From Rheinheimera sp. EpRS3 (GTDB taxonomy: Bacteria > Pseudomonadota > Gammaproteobacteria > Enterobacterales > Alteromonadaceae): a stretch of 64,000 nt of DNA. How positions within the stretch are numbered: position 1 is the stretch's first letter; each line of letters opens with the position of its first letter. The notes under the pieces are model-generated. The model saw nothing but the letters and a program-made list of their open reading frames with translations, was not told the DNA's origin and did no database searches. The stretch covers positions 578,236-642,235 of the forward strand of contig NZ_LNQS01000009.1 of the NCBI RefSeq assembly GCF_001513785.1, in the 5' to 3' direction. Shown piece by piece: positions 54,826 through 63,961 of the stretch. A program made the position numbers and the translations under genes.

Positions 54826-55638
54826 CTATTCTTCGCTAAATACTGACCACACCGGAGCGTGATCTGAAGGTCGCTCTATACCACGCAATTCATAGTCAAT
54901 GCTGCTTTCAGTGCAACGCTGCGCAAGGGGGGCGGTAGCCATAACGACATCAATACGCAGGCCGCGGTTATCATCAAAACCTTTAGAGCGATAATCAAAC
55001 CAGCTGTACTGCGCATCTGTTTCCGGGTGCAACGCACGGAAAGTATCAATTAAGCCCCAGTCTTTAAGTTGCTGCAGCCAGGCCCGCTCTTCAGGCAAGA
55101 ACGAGGTTTTACCCTCGCGCAGCCAACGCTTGGCATTCGCTTCGCCTATACCAATGTCCAGGTCAATTGGCGATATATTGATGTCACCAATAATGGCCAG
55201 ATGCTCATCCGGGGTATGGTGTTCGGTAAGATAACGTTGTAAATCGGCATAGAACTTGGTCTTTGCCGGGAATTTAACCGGATGATCACGGTTTTCGCCT
55301 TGCGGAAAATAACCATTCAGTACGGTCAGAGGCGCACCGTCTGCAAGGGTAAAACTACCGATCAACATACGGCGCTGAGCATCAGCTTCGTCAGTAGGAA
55401 AGCCATACTGCATTTTAGTAGCGGGTTGTTTACTCAGAATGGCCACACCATAATGGCCTTTCTGGCCAAAGTGATAAACGTGATAGCCCATTGCCTGTAC
55501 ATCTGCCATGGGAAATTCGTCATCATGAACTTTAATTTCCTGCAGGCCAATAATATCGGGTTGATGCTTGTCGATAAGCGCCTGCAGTTGATGCAACCTT
55601 GCACGAATTCCATTGATATTGAAGGAAATAATTTTCAT
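54826..55638 (-). CDS. xthA: Exodeoxyribonuclease III
   Basis: Start set at [18 protein letters not shown], the conserved N-terminus. The 270-residue protein has [12 protein letters not shown] (metal Glu), [43 protein letters not shown] and the catalytic PSDHAPVW. It is the major AP endonuclease and 3'-to-5' exonuclease of double-stranded DNA in base-excision repair. Length matches E. coli XthA (268). Divergent from the YgjP-type gene. Confidence 0.97.
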   Translation of the reverse strand: MKIISFNINGIRARLHQLQALIDKHQPDIIGLQEIKVHDDEFPMADVQAMGYHVYHFGQKGHYGVAILSKQPATKMQYGFPTDEADAQRRMLIGSFTLADGAPLTVLNGYFPQGENRDHPVKFPAKTKFYADLQRYLTEHHTPDEHLAIIGDINISPIDLDIGIGEANAKRWLREGKTSFLPEERAWLQQLKDWGLIDTFRALHPETDAQYSWFDYRSKGFDDNRGLRIDVVMATAPLAQRCTESSIDYELRGIERPSDHAPVWSVFSEE

Positions 55639-55760
55639 GTTGATATTGGCCCTTAATCTGTTTAATGCGGCGAAGTGGCAGGATAATAACACTTTATCCG
55701 ATGCTGTGGCACAATGGCGGCGCGATAGACATAAGTCAGAAACCCGGTACGGAGTAAAGA

Positions 55761-56465
55761 TTGTCAGCGTTAATGATAGAAACCGAGCAATTTAGCTATG
55801 CCGTGCATTACAGCTCAAGAAGGCGTAGCGTGGTCCTACAGGTTAAGCAGGGCCAGCTGACAGTGCGTGCGCCACTTGGTTACAGCCTGGCAGAGATTAA
55901 AACTCTGGTGCTACAGAAGCAGCCGTGGGTATTAAAGCATCTGCAGCGAGTTGAACTGCAAACCAAGCCCCAATGGTTGGCAGAGCAACAATTGCCGCTG
56001 CTTGGTACGACACTGGCATTAACCCGGCAGCGGGGTGGAAAATCAGTAGTGCTGTACAGTGAAGATAACCTTACTGTTATTGTGTCATCCCGTGTGCAAC
56101 CGCAACGCTATCAAAAGGTGCTGCTAACGTTGTTACAAAAATGGTATCAACAACAAGCGTTTAGCTGGTTTACACAGCGGGTACTATATTGGCAGAACAA
56201 GATGAATGTACGCTCTGGCAATATATTGATTGGCAGTTGGCGGACAAAATGGGGGTACTGCAAAAGCACCTCAGAGTTGGGATTTAACTGGCGTTTGATG
56301 ATGGCACCCGATTGGGTAGCGGATTACGTTGTAGTGCATGAGCTGGCTCATCTTAAACATCTGAACCACTCGGCGCGTTTTTGGCAATTAGTAGACGAGT
56401 ATTATCCGCAAGCGGAGGACGCTAAAGCCTGGCTGAGACACAATCAGCATTTGCTGGAGTTATAA
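55761..56465 (+). CDS. ygjP: YgjP-type M48-like metallopeptidase (DUF45)
   Basis: The zinc motif is [16 protein letters not shown] (about residues 193-208), preceded by [23 protein letters not shown], the DUF45/YgjP pattern. A TTG start at 55761 has GGAG at good spacing; an ATG four codons later is the alternative. The 234-residue protein is soluble. YgjP relatives resemble SprT/Wss1 domains and are of unknown target; some lie near restriction enzymes. Confidence 0.85.
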   Translation: MSALMIETEQFSYAVHYSSRRRSVVLQVKQGQLTVRAPLGYSLAEIKTLVLQKQPWVLKHLQRVELQTKPQWLAEQQLPLLGTTLALTRQRGGKSVVLYSEDNLTVIVSSRVQPQRYQKVLLTLLQKWYQQQAFSWFTQRVLYWQNKMNVRSGNILIGSWRTKWGYCKSTSELGFNWRLMMAPDWVADYVVVHELAHLKHLNHSARFWQLVDEYYPQAEDAKAWLRHNQHLLEL

Positions 56466-56470
56466 AAAAA

Positions 56471-56491
56471 GCGCCGGTACAAGACCGGCGC
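56471..56491 (-). terminator. Orphan rho-independent terminator (minus strand)
   Basis: GCGCCGGT and ACCGGCGC form an eight-base stem. On the minus strand the stem is followed by seven T; on the plus strand it is followed by AAACACT, so it points to minus-strand transcription. No minus-strand gene lies upstream of it within 950 bases. A TATAAT box on the minus strand at 56664-56669 could start a transcript of about 190 bases ending here. On the plus strand it sits five bases after the YgjP-type stop and may only be a stabilising 3' stem. Confidence 0.5.
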
Positions 56492-56714
56492 AAACACTAG
56501 GACATCGAAACAGGAGAGAAAAAGTATCACTTAGCTACTACTGGTAAATAGGACCTGGCTCCTGGCAAAAGATTCAAAATTATTTTCAATTATTTTTCAT
56601 GACAGCGTTTTGCATTTTTATATGCATTTGGTTTAAGCTCCGCGGCATCAACAGTGTGGTGTGATTATAACAAACAGACAGCTGATATCGCTGCTTTGTA
56701 ACTGGACTTGAGCT

Positions 56715-57440
56715 ATGACAAACCTGCTACGCCTGCAACAACTGGCAAAATTATTAGACATTACCCGTTTGCAAGATGATGAAACAGAACAGGGTTTTAA
56801 CCAGTGGCTGCAAACCATACCTGCACTGACGCCTGCAGCTTACTGTGTATATCCACAATTTTTAGCCCCTTTGCAACAATGGTCGCAGCGGGCACGGCAG
56901 ACTGAGATTGCAACGGTGGTTAACTTTCCTGGCGCAGATTTAGCGGCGGATATCGTATGTGAGCAAATTCAGCAAGCCAAAATGGCAGGCGCAACAGAAA
57001 TTGATTGTGTATTGCCTTATAAAGCCCTGCTGCGTGGCGAGCATGGTTTAGTTAAAAGTTTTTTATACGATATACGCCAGGCTTGTGACAACACTTGCTT
57101 AAAAGTGATTATTGAATCCGGTGAGCTGGTTACGGCTCAGCAAGTTACCAAAGCGACTGAACTGGTAATAGAAGGGGGCGCTGATTTTGTCAAAACCTCA
57201 ACGGGTAAAGTCGCCACTGGGGTTACTATTGAAGCGGCCCGTATCATCCTTACAGTAATAGCGGCAGCAAACCGGCCCGTTGGCTTTAAAGCTTCAGGCG
57301 GTGTACGCAGTATTGCGCAGGCATTTGAGCTGGTGCAGTTGTATGAGGATATTACTGGTCGGATCGCCACAAACTCAGGTATGCGTATTGGAGCCAGTGC
57401 GCTGGCTAACGACGTGGCACAACACATTTTGCCACAATAA
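56715..57440 (+). CDS. deoC: Deoxyribose-phosphate aldolase
   Basis: The 241-residue TIM barrel has ATEIDCVLPYKALL, FVKTSTGKV with the Schiff-base Lys, and GFKASGGVRSI with the second active-site Lys. It matches the E. coli-type DeoC (259), which cleaves 2-deoxyribose 5-phosphate into acetaldehyde and glyceraldehyde 3-phosphate. The usual partners deoA, deoB and deoD are not in the window; this copy stands alone. Confidence 0.94.
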   Translation: MTNLLRLQQLAKLLDITRLQDDETEQGFNQWLQTIPALTPAAYCVYPQFLAPLQQWSQRARQTEIATVVNFPGADLAADIVCEQIQQAKMAGATEIDCVLPYKALLRGEHGLVKSFLYDIRQACDNTCLKVIIESGELVTAQQVTKATELVIEGGADFVKTSTGKVATGVTIEAARIILTVIAAANRPVGFKASGGVRSIAQAFELVQLYEDITGRIATNSGMRIGASALANDVAQHILPQ

Positions 57441-59072
57441 TCAGCGCCTGAATTCATCGCGTAATTTATCAAATTGCTGTAAAAGCTCTTTATAACGTAC
57501 GCGGTGATGCTCTGGTAATGGCATATTGTCGACAACGCGGAATGTTTTTTTGCAGCGCTCAAATAACTCTCTTGATTTGTGTCGTTGTTGACTGTTTAAC
57601 AGCTGAATGGATGCTTGGATAAGATTTAAAGCACTGCCGGTGTTCATTGGCGCTACTTCAAGAGCGGCTTCAAATTGTCTGACCGCACCGGTAAAATTAC
57701 CCTCTTTATAGCTCTTGATACCCGCTTTATTCAGCTCGCCAAACTGCAGCTGTTTTTGATCAACAAAATGTTGTTGATCACCGAATAGTGAATTCAGCAC
57801 CGGGTTAGCCATCAATTCTGCCGGCAACAGCTTTTGCAGCGTTGCCGCTTGTTCATATTCGCCAATCTGGTTCAGTAAAAAAATGGCATCAGGTAAAATC
57901 TGATGCTGATCGTGTAGTTCTTCAGATACCGCGGCATAGGTTTTTTTAGCTTGGTACTGGGCGCCGTTTAATGATTCCAGCCTGGCCTGGCACAGAGCTT
58001 CAAACAAATCGAAGTTGATTTCTCTGGTCATCATTTCATCACGCTTAACTCTTTGTAAAGCAAGTGACACCTCTTGCAAGTAGCGGTTACGAATGGCTGG
58101 CTCGTCGGCTCTTACTGCGGCTTCAGTAACGGTACGGATATAGTTAAGTAAATGGATAATATCTTGTTTTATTGAGCGGCGGGTGATCTCATATAGCTGC
58201 TTACTGGCAAGAACCTGTTGGGGAATATTATTTAAATCGCGGGCTATCTCCATTACAAGGTACTGACGCTGCATACTGTACGGTGCTATTTCCGCGGCTG
58301 CCTGAATGCTGCTAAAAGCACTATCTATCTCGCCCATGGCGCGATAATTCTGCGCCTGAATATCATAAGCTTCGGCAAAATAGCGGTTGTTCTCAATAGC
58401 TTCCTGACATAGCACCATACTGTCTTCAAAACGGTCCTGCCGATAGTACACTTTAGCCTGCAACAATAGCGCCCAGCCACTGCGCCGCTGTGACAGCGTT
58501 TCCTGTAATATATATTCAGCGTCATCAAGATGGTTGAGCTTAATCAGATTTTCTACCAGCACGCGTTTACAGAATTGCTGATAGCGGCCTTCGGTGCCTA
58601 TCTCTTGTTGGCACAGCGTTACCACCTGTTCTGCCTGTTCATCGAACAAAGCCTGATAAACCCCGGCCAGTTGCGTTTTTTTCCTTTTTATCCGCTGAAT
58701 TCTGCTACGCAATACATTTTGTGAAAATGGTTTTACCAGGTAGTCGTCAGGCTCTAACTCTACAGCGCTCATCACCATGGGCACGGTGTTTTCGCCGGTA
58801 ACCAACATAAAAATACTGTGTGGTCCAAGCAGTTTTTTTTCCCGCAGATCTTCAAGTAACTGCTTGCCGTTTTTCCCTACACCTAAGTGGTAATCAACAA
58901 ACAGGATGTCGTAATTCACATTAGCGCACTTGGCCAGCGCCTGTTCACCAGTAGGGGCAAATGCAACATTAGTTGCCCCCATAGAGTACAGGATGCCTTT
59001 AAACATCAATTGAAAAGCCCGTTGATCGTCAACGATTAATATCCGCTGATTCTCAAGCGTCTTGTTATTCAT
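57441..59072 (-). CDS. Response regulator with TPR output region
   Basis: Start set at MNNKTLENQRILIVDDQ. The 543-residue protein has a receiver domain at about residues 8-125 (DD pair in IVDDQ, phosphoacceptor Asp in ILFVDYHLG, the T of LVTGEN and the K of YLVKPF) and then tetratricopeptide-like repeats to the end (about 170-530). There is no DNA-binding or enzymatic output domain, so it most likely works by protein binding. No histidine kinase is adjacent. It converges with deoC without a gap. Confidence 0.88.
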   Translation of the reverse strand: MNNKTLENQRILIVDDQRAFQLMFKGILYSMGATNVAFAPTGEQALAKCANVNYDILFVDYHLGVGKNGKQLLEDLREKKLLGPHSIFMLVTGENTVPMVMSAVELEPDDYLVKPFSQNVLRSRIQRIKRKKTQLAGVYQALFDEQAEQVVTLCQQEIGTEGRYQQFCKRVLVENLIKLNHLDDAEYILQETLSQRRSGWALLLQAKVYYRQDRFEDSMVLCQEAIENNRYFAEAYDIQAQNYRAMGEIDSAFSSIQAAAEIAPYSMQRQYLVMEIARDLNNIPQQVLASKQLYEITRRSIKQDIIHLLNYIRTVTEAAVRADEPAIRNRYLQEVSLALQRVKRDEMMTREINFDLFEALCQARLESLNGAQYQAKKTYAAVSEELHDQHQILPDAIFLLNQIGEYEQAATLQKLLPAELMANPVLNSLFGDQQHFVDQKQLQFGELNKAGIKSYKEGNFTGAVRQFEAALEVAPMNTGSALNLIQASIQLLNSQQRHKSRELFERCKKTFRVVDNMPLPEHHRVRYKELLQQFDKLRDEFRR

Positions 59073-59193
59073 CAGCACCACTTAAACTTAAAGCTAAATT
59101 CAGTTAAGTGTCGGAAATAACAAGGTGATTAGCAAGAGAATTAATATGGAAGTATAAAGAGATATGAAGTTTTAAAGCGTTAAAGCAGGAAAA

Positions 59194-59278
<85 letters not shown>

Positions 59279-59291
59279 ACGAGTGGACGGC

Positions 59292-59319
59292 ATATTATCA
59301 AACTGACTTTTGATGTAAA
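59292..59319 (-). promoter_or_regulatory. Probable promoter of tRNA-Tyr
   Basis: Read on the minus strand, TTTACA and TAATAT are separated by 16 bases and end about 14 bases ahead of the mature tRNA. The region between contains GC-rich sequence typical of stringently controlled promoters. Confidence 0.5.
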
Positions 59320-59395
59320 GGCATTTACTAAACTTTTTTGTCTGACTGCCGATAAATACAGCAAGAGTAAAATAAAACCGGTATAACTGCGCAAA

Positions 59396-59872
59396 ATGTC
59401 GATGGTAATTAGCGAATGGCAACTTGATGTAAAACTAAATTGCGCTTTGCAAAATGCTCAGCGCACAGACTTTGCTTTGTATATTGCATTGTTATCACCG
59501 GCGGTGGATGAGTCTGCCCAGTTTTTTACTCCGGATGCCCTGCAGCAAAGTGCGCCATCAAATCTGTATCAGCAGCTTGGTGTTGCTCCACCGCGTAGCT
59601 ATGCACAAACAGAAGACGATGTAGTGCAGATGCTGCGCCATAGTGAGGCCTTTGCACAGGGCAGTTTAGCTCAGTTAAAGCTGGCTGCTTATCTTAACCC
59701 GCCACCTTTAGCCCGGTATGATGATAAACAACGAATAGCAGATGATGTATGGCAAAATTTGAGTTTGCATAGCCGCAGGAGACTGCAACACACCACGCCT
59801 GAAAAACCACAGGCAAGCCCGGCTGATCTTTATGAAGTCTTACAGCAAATACATGGCGTTGAGGCTGCGTAA
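59396..59872 (+). CDS. Hypothetical protein
   Basis: An unrecognised 158-residue soluble protein, with starts possible at 59396 or 59402. It has a short beta-hairpin N-terminus, a DDVVQMLRHSEAFAQGSLAQL helix and a C-terminal helix. No signal peptide, membrane helix or known motif. Codon use matches core genes. I recall similar uncharacterised proteins in Alteromonadales but cannot give a name. Confidence 0.6.
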   Translation: MSMVISEWQLDVKLNCALQNAQRTDFALYIALLSPAVDESAQFFTPDALQQSAPSNLYQQLGVAPPRSYAQTEDDVVQMLRHSEAFAQGSLAQLKLAAYLNPPPLARYDDKQRIADDVWQNLSLHSRRRLQHTTPEKPQASPADLYEVLQQIHGVEAA

Positions 59873-59888
59873 TTATTAAATAAAGCTG

Positions 59889-60362
59889 TTAGTTACCCGA
59901 TAGACGGTGCACAACACAGTGCTTAAGCTTCTTAGCGCTACCACAAGGGCACAGCTCATTGCGGCCAATTTTTACCGGCGCTTTATCATCTAATATACCG
60001 TCAATGTAGTACCAGGCTTTGTCGTATACAAAGCGGGAGCGTTCGGTAAACTCGTACAATGTACTTTGCTGTATATAGCGGACACTGAAATTAATGTAGC
60101 CTTCAGTAGCTGTTTGCTCTGAAGACAGAATAGTCAGTTTGACAAAATGACTGCTATCGGCAAAAACGGCGAGTGACGCAAGAGAATTTGTCGCCTGTTT
60201 TGATGGATGGTAAGTCTGATGCAAGTAATGGATATTACGATGGCAATAAGCACTATAACGTGAGCGCATTAATTGCTCGCAGTGTTCTGCTTTTGCCTGT
60301 CCGGATATCAGTGGCAAGCAACATAAACTGAATTCTTTAGCTGAACCACAGTAACACTGCAT
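59889..60362 (-). CDS. ychJ: YchJ family protein with SEC-C motif
   Basis: Start set at MQCYCGSAKEFSLCCLPLISG, the conserved cysteine-rich N-terminus. The 157-residue protein continues with LMRSRYSAYCHRNIHYLHQTYH (NTF2-like middle domain) and ends in a SEC-C zinc motif, GRNELCPCGSAKKLKHC. E. coli YchJ is 152. Function unknown; SEC-C is also found at the end of SecA. Confidence 0.92.
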   Translation of the reverse strand: MQCYCGSAKEFSLCCLPLISGQAKAEHCEQLMRSRYSAYCHRNIHYLHQTYHPSKQATNSLASLAVFADSSHFVKLTILSSEQTATEGYINFSVRYIQQSTLYEFTERSRFVYDKAWYYIDGILDDKAPVKIGRNELCPCGSAKKLKHCVVHRLSGN

Positions 60363-60432
60363 GTTAATCTGCTTTACCTGTTTGTTGGAAAGGCCAGATC
60401 TTAGCATCTTTGTCGTGCGAATTTAAAATGCA

Positions 60433-60879
60433 TTAATGGGTAATGCGCTCCTGTTGCAGTTGCTCGCATTGATAAAACCAGGTGTTATGCGTGACAGCCA
60501 GTTTACGACAGCCGTCAAGCTGTTGTGGGTCCAGCATCCGGGCAAAGTTGATGACGACTTTACAGCTCGATGATGCCAATGCTTGCTGGATAGTCGCATT
60601 GAGATCTCTGATTTGTTTCTGATGCACAACCAAAACATTGTGAAAAGATAATTGATGCTGCTCTGCCCACGCTTTGTGCGGTATATGCGACGGTGCTATT
60701 AACAAAATCCATCCTTGCTGATGTTGATGTTGCTGAATCAGCTGCAGTAAAGTGTGATGCGAGTCATTAGCTGCAGCGGCTTCACTATCGGTTACTGAAT
60801 GTATTTTCAGCAGGCGGCTATCGGCGTAAGCGGTTGCTGCATGACTATAAAATTGCTGGTTAACCGGACGGTTGTACAT
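60433..60879 (-). CDS. sulA: SulA-like SOS cell-division inhibitor
   Basis: Start set at MYNRPVNQQFYSHAA, 12 bases after a LexA-like site; longer forms are unlikely. The 148-residue protein has the SulA core: LLQLIQQHQHQQGWILLIAPSH, HNVLVVHQKQIRDLNATIQQAL and SCKVVINFARMLDPQQL. SulA blocks FtsZ polymerisation during DNA damage. Two LexA-box-like sequences lie directly upstream. It ends just before the ychJ region. Confidence 0.82.
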   Translation of the reverse strand: MYNRPVNQQFYSHAATAYADSRLLKIHSVTDSEAAAANDSHHTLLQLIQQHQHQQGWILLIAPSHIPHKAWAEQHQLSFHNVLVVHQKQIRDLNATIQQALASSSCKVVINFARMLDPQQLDGCRKLAVTHNTWFYQCEQLQQERITH

Positions 60880-60890
60880 ATCTACCCCTA

Positions 60891-60924
60891 CATGTCTATT
60901 TATACAGTGTATGGATATACAGTA
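60891..60924 (-). promoter_or_regulatory. Tandem LexA (SOS) boxes of sulA
   Basis: Read on the minus strand, TACTGTATATCCATACACTG matches 16 of 20 positions of the E. coli SOS consensus, keeping the CTGTATAT half. A second, weaker box (CTGTATAAATAGACAT) overlaps its 3' side and ends 12 bases before the ATG. Both fit CTGT-N8-ACAx, with the last base wrong. Confidence 0.75.
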
Positions 60925-61051
60925 TTTGCTTGCTGTGTAAAAAGCAAGCGTTTTAGCCGTTTTTTTACTGTCATAAAACCAACGCCATGTCATGCAGTTG
61001 TCATACAGTGGTATTAACCTTTTGCCGCAGTTGCTTATATCGGTTGTAGTT

Positions 61052-62836
61052 ATGACGATTAACCCGAATTATTGTACTGAGTTGTCGCACCTTATCCGGC
61101 AGCGCGCACTGACCCCGCTTTTTCAGCCTATTTTCAATCTGTCATCTACAGAAGTACTGGGTTATGAAGCCTTGATAAGGGGCCCCTCGAACAGCCCGTT
61201 ACATTCTCCTTTACTGTTATTTAAAGCGGCACTGATGTGTGGAATGCTGGAACCGCTTGAGATGCTGTGCCGACAGATAAGTATCGAGGCTTTTGCCAGA
61301 GCAAAGATGCCTGGCTTACTATTTCTGAACGTCAACCCGTTGTTATTACTAACATCAGATCATCCCTCCGGGCTGACAAACAGGCTATTGCAGCAAGTCG
61401 AACTTGATCCGTCTCGGGTTGTTATTGAAATTTCAGAGCAATATCAGGTTGAAGATCCAAGTGTGTTAATAAAAGCCGTAAACCATTACCGTGAGCTTGG
61501 CTTCTCTATCGCGATTGATGATTTAGGCAGCGGTTTTTCCGGCTTGAAGCTGTGGTCTGAATTAAAACCGGATATTGTTAAAATTGACCGCTATTTTATC
61601 AGCCAACTTCATACCGACCCGACCAAACGAGCTTTTGTGCAAAATATAGTGGCATTGGCAAATGCAACTGGCTCAAAAATTGTTGCAGAAGGTATTGAAA
61701 CACAAGAGGAATTGTTACTTTGTCAGGAGCTCGGCGCTGATTATGGTCAGGGCTTTTTGCTCGGACGGCCAGCTGCAAAAATTGAGTCTTCACCGCCTGG
61801 ACGATATTTACTGGTTAAACAGAAGCAACCTTACACCGCGGCAGCGGAAAAAGTATCGGCTATTGTGCAGTTTTTACCTGCGGTAGAAAGTGGGGTGTCG
61901 GCGGGCGAAGTTATGCAATTATTCAGTAATAATCCTGATTGGGCTGGCCTGGCTGTTGTTGAGTCAGGCATCCCGGTAGGAATGATAAACCGGGCCCAGC
62001 TATTAGCAATGTTTGCTATGCCATATGGCCGGGCATTGTATGAAAAAAAGCCGATAAAGCGCCTTATGGCAGTAAACCCGGTAGTGGTGGATGAGCATAC
62101 TAGCCTGGACGATGTCAGTCAGTTGGTAACAAGTAATGAGGATGGTGATAATAACTGGTTTTTTATTATTACCTCAGCACAGCGTTATGCCGGTATTGGC
62201 TCAGTGCGGCTATTACTGAAAAAAATTACAGAACGAAAGTTACAACATGCCCGTTATGCCAACCCATTAACTTTACTACCGGGAAATGTACCGATTTATC
62301 AGGAAGTAGACCGCTTATTAAGCCAGCACAGGCATTTTACGCTGGCCTATGCAGATTTAAATCATTTTAAGCCATACAATGATATATATGGCTACAGCAG
62401 AGGGGATTTAGTGTTACAGCTACTGGGTGAAATAATTTGCCAGGTGGTAGCGGGGTCCGGCAATTTTGTTGGGCATGTTGGTGGTGATGATTTCATTATT
62501 ATCTTTACCAGTGACAATTGGCAAACTGCCTGCCAGCAGATAGTGCAGGATTTTAATCAGCGCATCGTGCATTATTACGATGCGAGCCACGTAGAAGCAG
62601 GGGGCCTTAGTGCGGTAAGCCGCTCTGGTGATATCTGCTTTTATCCTTTGCTGACATTATCGATAGGAGTAGTATTACCCGATCCCACATTGTGTTTGTG
62701 TCATCATGATGTGGCTGCGATAGCGGCAGCGGCAAAAGCAGAGGCGAAAAAGTTGCCGGCTGGAGGTATATTTGTTTCGCGTCGCAGAGGCCCCGCCACA
62801 GCTGTTTCGGTACTGGCTGGACCATTACCCCATTAA
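61052..62836 (+). CDS. EAL-CBS-GGDEF protein (cyclic-di-GMP turnover)
   Basis: Start taken at MTINPNYC; an ATG 20 codons earlier is possible. The 594-residue protein has an EAL domain (about 10-245) with EALIRG, NVNP, EISE, AIDDLGSGFSGL, DIVKID, EGIET and GQGFLLG, all residues needed for phosphodiesterase activity. A tandem CBS region (about 265-395) follows, then a GGDEF domain (about 405-585) whose site reads GGDDF. The Glu-to-Asp change at the fourth position may reduce or abolish cyclase activity. CBS domains usually bind adenine nucleotides and could regulate the enzyme. Confidence 0.92.
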   Translation: MTINPNYCTELSHLIRQRALTPLFQPIFNLSSTEVLGYEALIRGPSNSPLHSPLLLFKAALMCGMLEPLEMLCRQISIEAFARAKMPGLLFLNVNPLLLLTSDHPSGLTNRLLQQVELDPSRVVIEISEQYQVEDPSVLIKAVNHYRELGFSIAIDDLGSGFSGLKLWSELKPDIVKIDRYFISQLHTDPTKRAFVQNIVALANATGSKIVAEGIETQEELLLCQELGADYGQGFLLGRPAAKIESSPPGRYLLVKQKQPYTAAAEKVSAIVQFLPAVESGVSAGEVMQLFSNNPDWAGLAVVESGIPVGMINRAQLLAMFAMPYGRALYEKKPIKRLMAVNPVVVDEHTSLDDVSQLVTSNEDGDNNWFFIITSAQRYAGIGSVRLLLKKITERKLQHARYANPLTLLPGNVPIYQEVDRLLSQHRHFTLAYADLNHFKPYNDIYGYSRGDLVLQLLGEIICQVVAGSGNFVGHVGGDDFIIIFTSDNWQTACQQIVQDFNQRIVHYYDASHVEAGGLSAVSRSGDICFYPLLTLSIGVVLPDPTLCLCHHDVAAIAAAAKAEAKKLPAGGIFVSRRRGPATAVSVLAGPLPH

Positions 62837-62882
62837 ATTTGAGTAGAATAACCTGCTTATACTGTAAGAGAGTCAGCCCCCG

Positions 62883-63581
62883 ATGTTGTTAGAAAAGTAT
62901 GTTAACCAGAGTAGCGCAGGTTTTAGTTTTAGCCGTAAACAGGCCAGTGAGTTCGCCAAACAAGTAGCAACAGACTTTAATCCCATCCATGATGAAGATG
63001 CGAAACGGTTTTGTGTACCCGGTGATTTGTTGTTTTCGTACTTGCTAAACCGTTATGGCATTACTGAGCACCTTAGTTGCCAGTTCTCCGGCATGGTAGG
63101 TGCTGATGTACCGCTGCAATGTAAAGAGCAAGATAACCTAATAACGATTTGTGATAGTCAGGATAAAACCTACTTGTCTTTGCAACATAATGGTGCTTGC
63201 CAGCATGACTTAGCTGTTATTGAGCCATTGATCCGTGACTACGTAAAATTCTCCGGTCAGAACTTCCCGCATATCTTACTACCGTTGATGCAAAAGCATC
63301 AGGTCATGATTAATCCGCAGCGCCCGCTTGTGATCTACGAGAGCATGGCGTTGAGTTTTAACCGATTGCCAAAGCAGAAAGTCGATTTGTGCCTTACAGC
63401 ATCTTCTTTATCAATAGAGGGGAAACGTGGTAATGCTTTACTGGAGTTCTCATTAACTGAGCAGGGAGAACTAATTGGTAAAGGTGAAAAGCGCATGATC
63501 CTGAGTAATTTGATGCCATACGATGATGTACAAATGCAGCAAATGGTTGCTGAGTATAATAGTCGTAAAGTTGCTGCTTAA
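62883..63581 (+). CDS. DUF3581 family protein
   Basis: The 232-residue protein begins MLLEKYVNQSSAGFSFSRKQ and has FAKQVATDFNPIHDEDAKRF and VPGDLLFSYLLNRYG, which resemble a MaoC-like hot-dog fold and define DUF3581. Function unknown; restricted mostly to gammaproteobacteria. It is the last protein gene before the rRNA operon. Confidence 0.85.
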   Translation: MLLEKYVNQSSAGFSFSRKQASEFAKQVATDFNPIHDEDAKRFCVPGDLLFSYLLNRYGITEHLSCQFSGMVGADVPLQCKEQDNLITICDSQDKTYLSLQHNGACQHDLAVIEPLIRDYVKFSGQNFPHILLPLMQKHQVMINPQRPLVIYESMALSFNRLPKQKVDLCLTASSLSIEGKRGNALLEFSLTEQGELIGKGEKRMILSNLMPYDDVQMQQMVAEYNSRKVAA

Positions 63582-63648
63582 TATAAAGACGGGAAAAGCA
63601 TGTTTTGGCTAATTAATCAGCAGTCACGCTTTTTCCGTAAATAACCGC

Positions 63649-63676
63649 TTGCAGGAGTTTAAAAACGTCCTATAAT
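63649..63676 (+). promoter_or_regulatory. rRNA operon promoter, upstream copy
   Basis: TTGCAG and TATAAT are 16 bases apart, followed by GCGCGCC, the GC-rich discriminator typical of stringently controlled rrn promoters. An A-rich stretch lies just inside the spacer. Confidence 0.75.
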
Positions 63677-63770
63677 GCGCGCCATGTCATGCGGGGCGCG
63701 CAGCCGGGTGCTGCAGTTTGGGTGTCTCGGGTGAGTTAAAACGGTTCGCAAAAATCTTTCAAAAAGACGC

Positions 63771-63798
63771 TTGACAGACTGGCTTAAATCACTAAAAT
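63771..63798 (+). promoter_or_regulatory. rRNA operon promoter, downstream copy
   Basis: TTGACA and TAAAAT are 16 bases apart, followed by GGCGCCC, again a GC-rich discriminator. An upstream A/T-rich tract (AAAAATCTTTCAAAAAG) could act as an UP element. Transcription would start near 63805. Confidence 0.85.
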
Positions 63799-63906
63799 GG
63801 CGCCCTCGCTTCACGGTGGTGTTTAACACGGTGAAATGAGTAAACAAGTCTGGTGTGACGATGTGTTTTTGAATTAAGAATCATCGTCACGCTTGACTTA
63901 AAAACT

Positions 63907-63961
63907 GGGAAGTGTAACATACGCCTCCCGCTTTGAGAGTTCAAAGCACGCTCTTTAACAA
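63907..63961 (+). promoter_or_regulatory. rRNA leader: boxB-like hairpin and boxA antitermination site
   Basis: CTTTGA-GAGT-TCAAAG (63931-63946) forms a hairpin, preceded by a second, imperfect one (GGGAAGTGT with ACGCCTCCC). GCTCTTTAACAA at 63950-63961 is the boxA of rrn leaders, where NusB-S10 bind. Sequence after it (ATTCGCAATC and onward) is 16S leader; the mature 16S gene is not reached. Confidence 0.9.

Noticed and set aside
59081..59193. Additional tRNA gene beside tRNA-Tyr
   Set aside because: No cloverleaf or CCA end can be drawn in the adjoining sequence on either strand.
63659..63847. Open frame on the minus strand in the rrn promoter region
   Set aside because: It covers the rRNA promoters and discriminator sequences, has no RBS and no family likeness.
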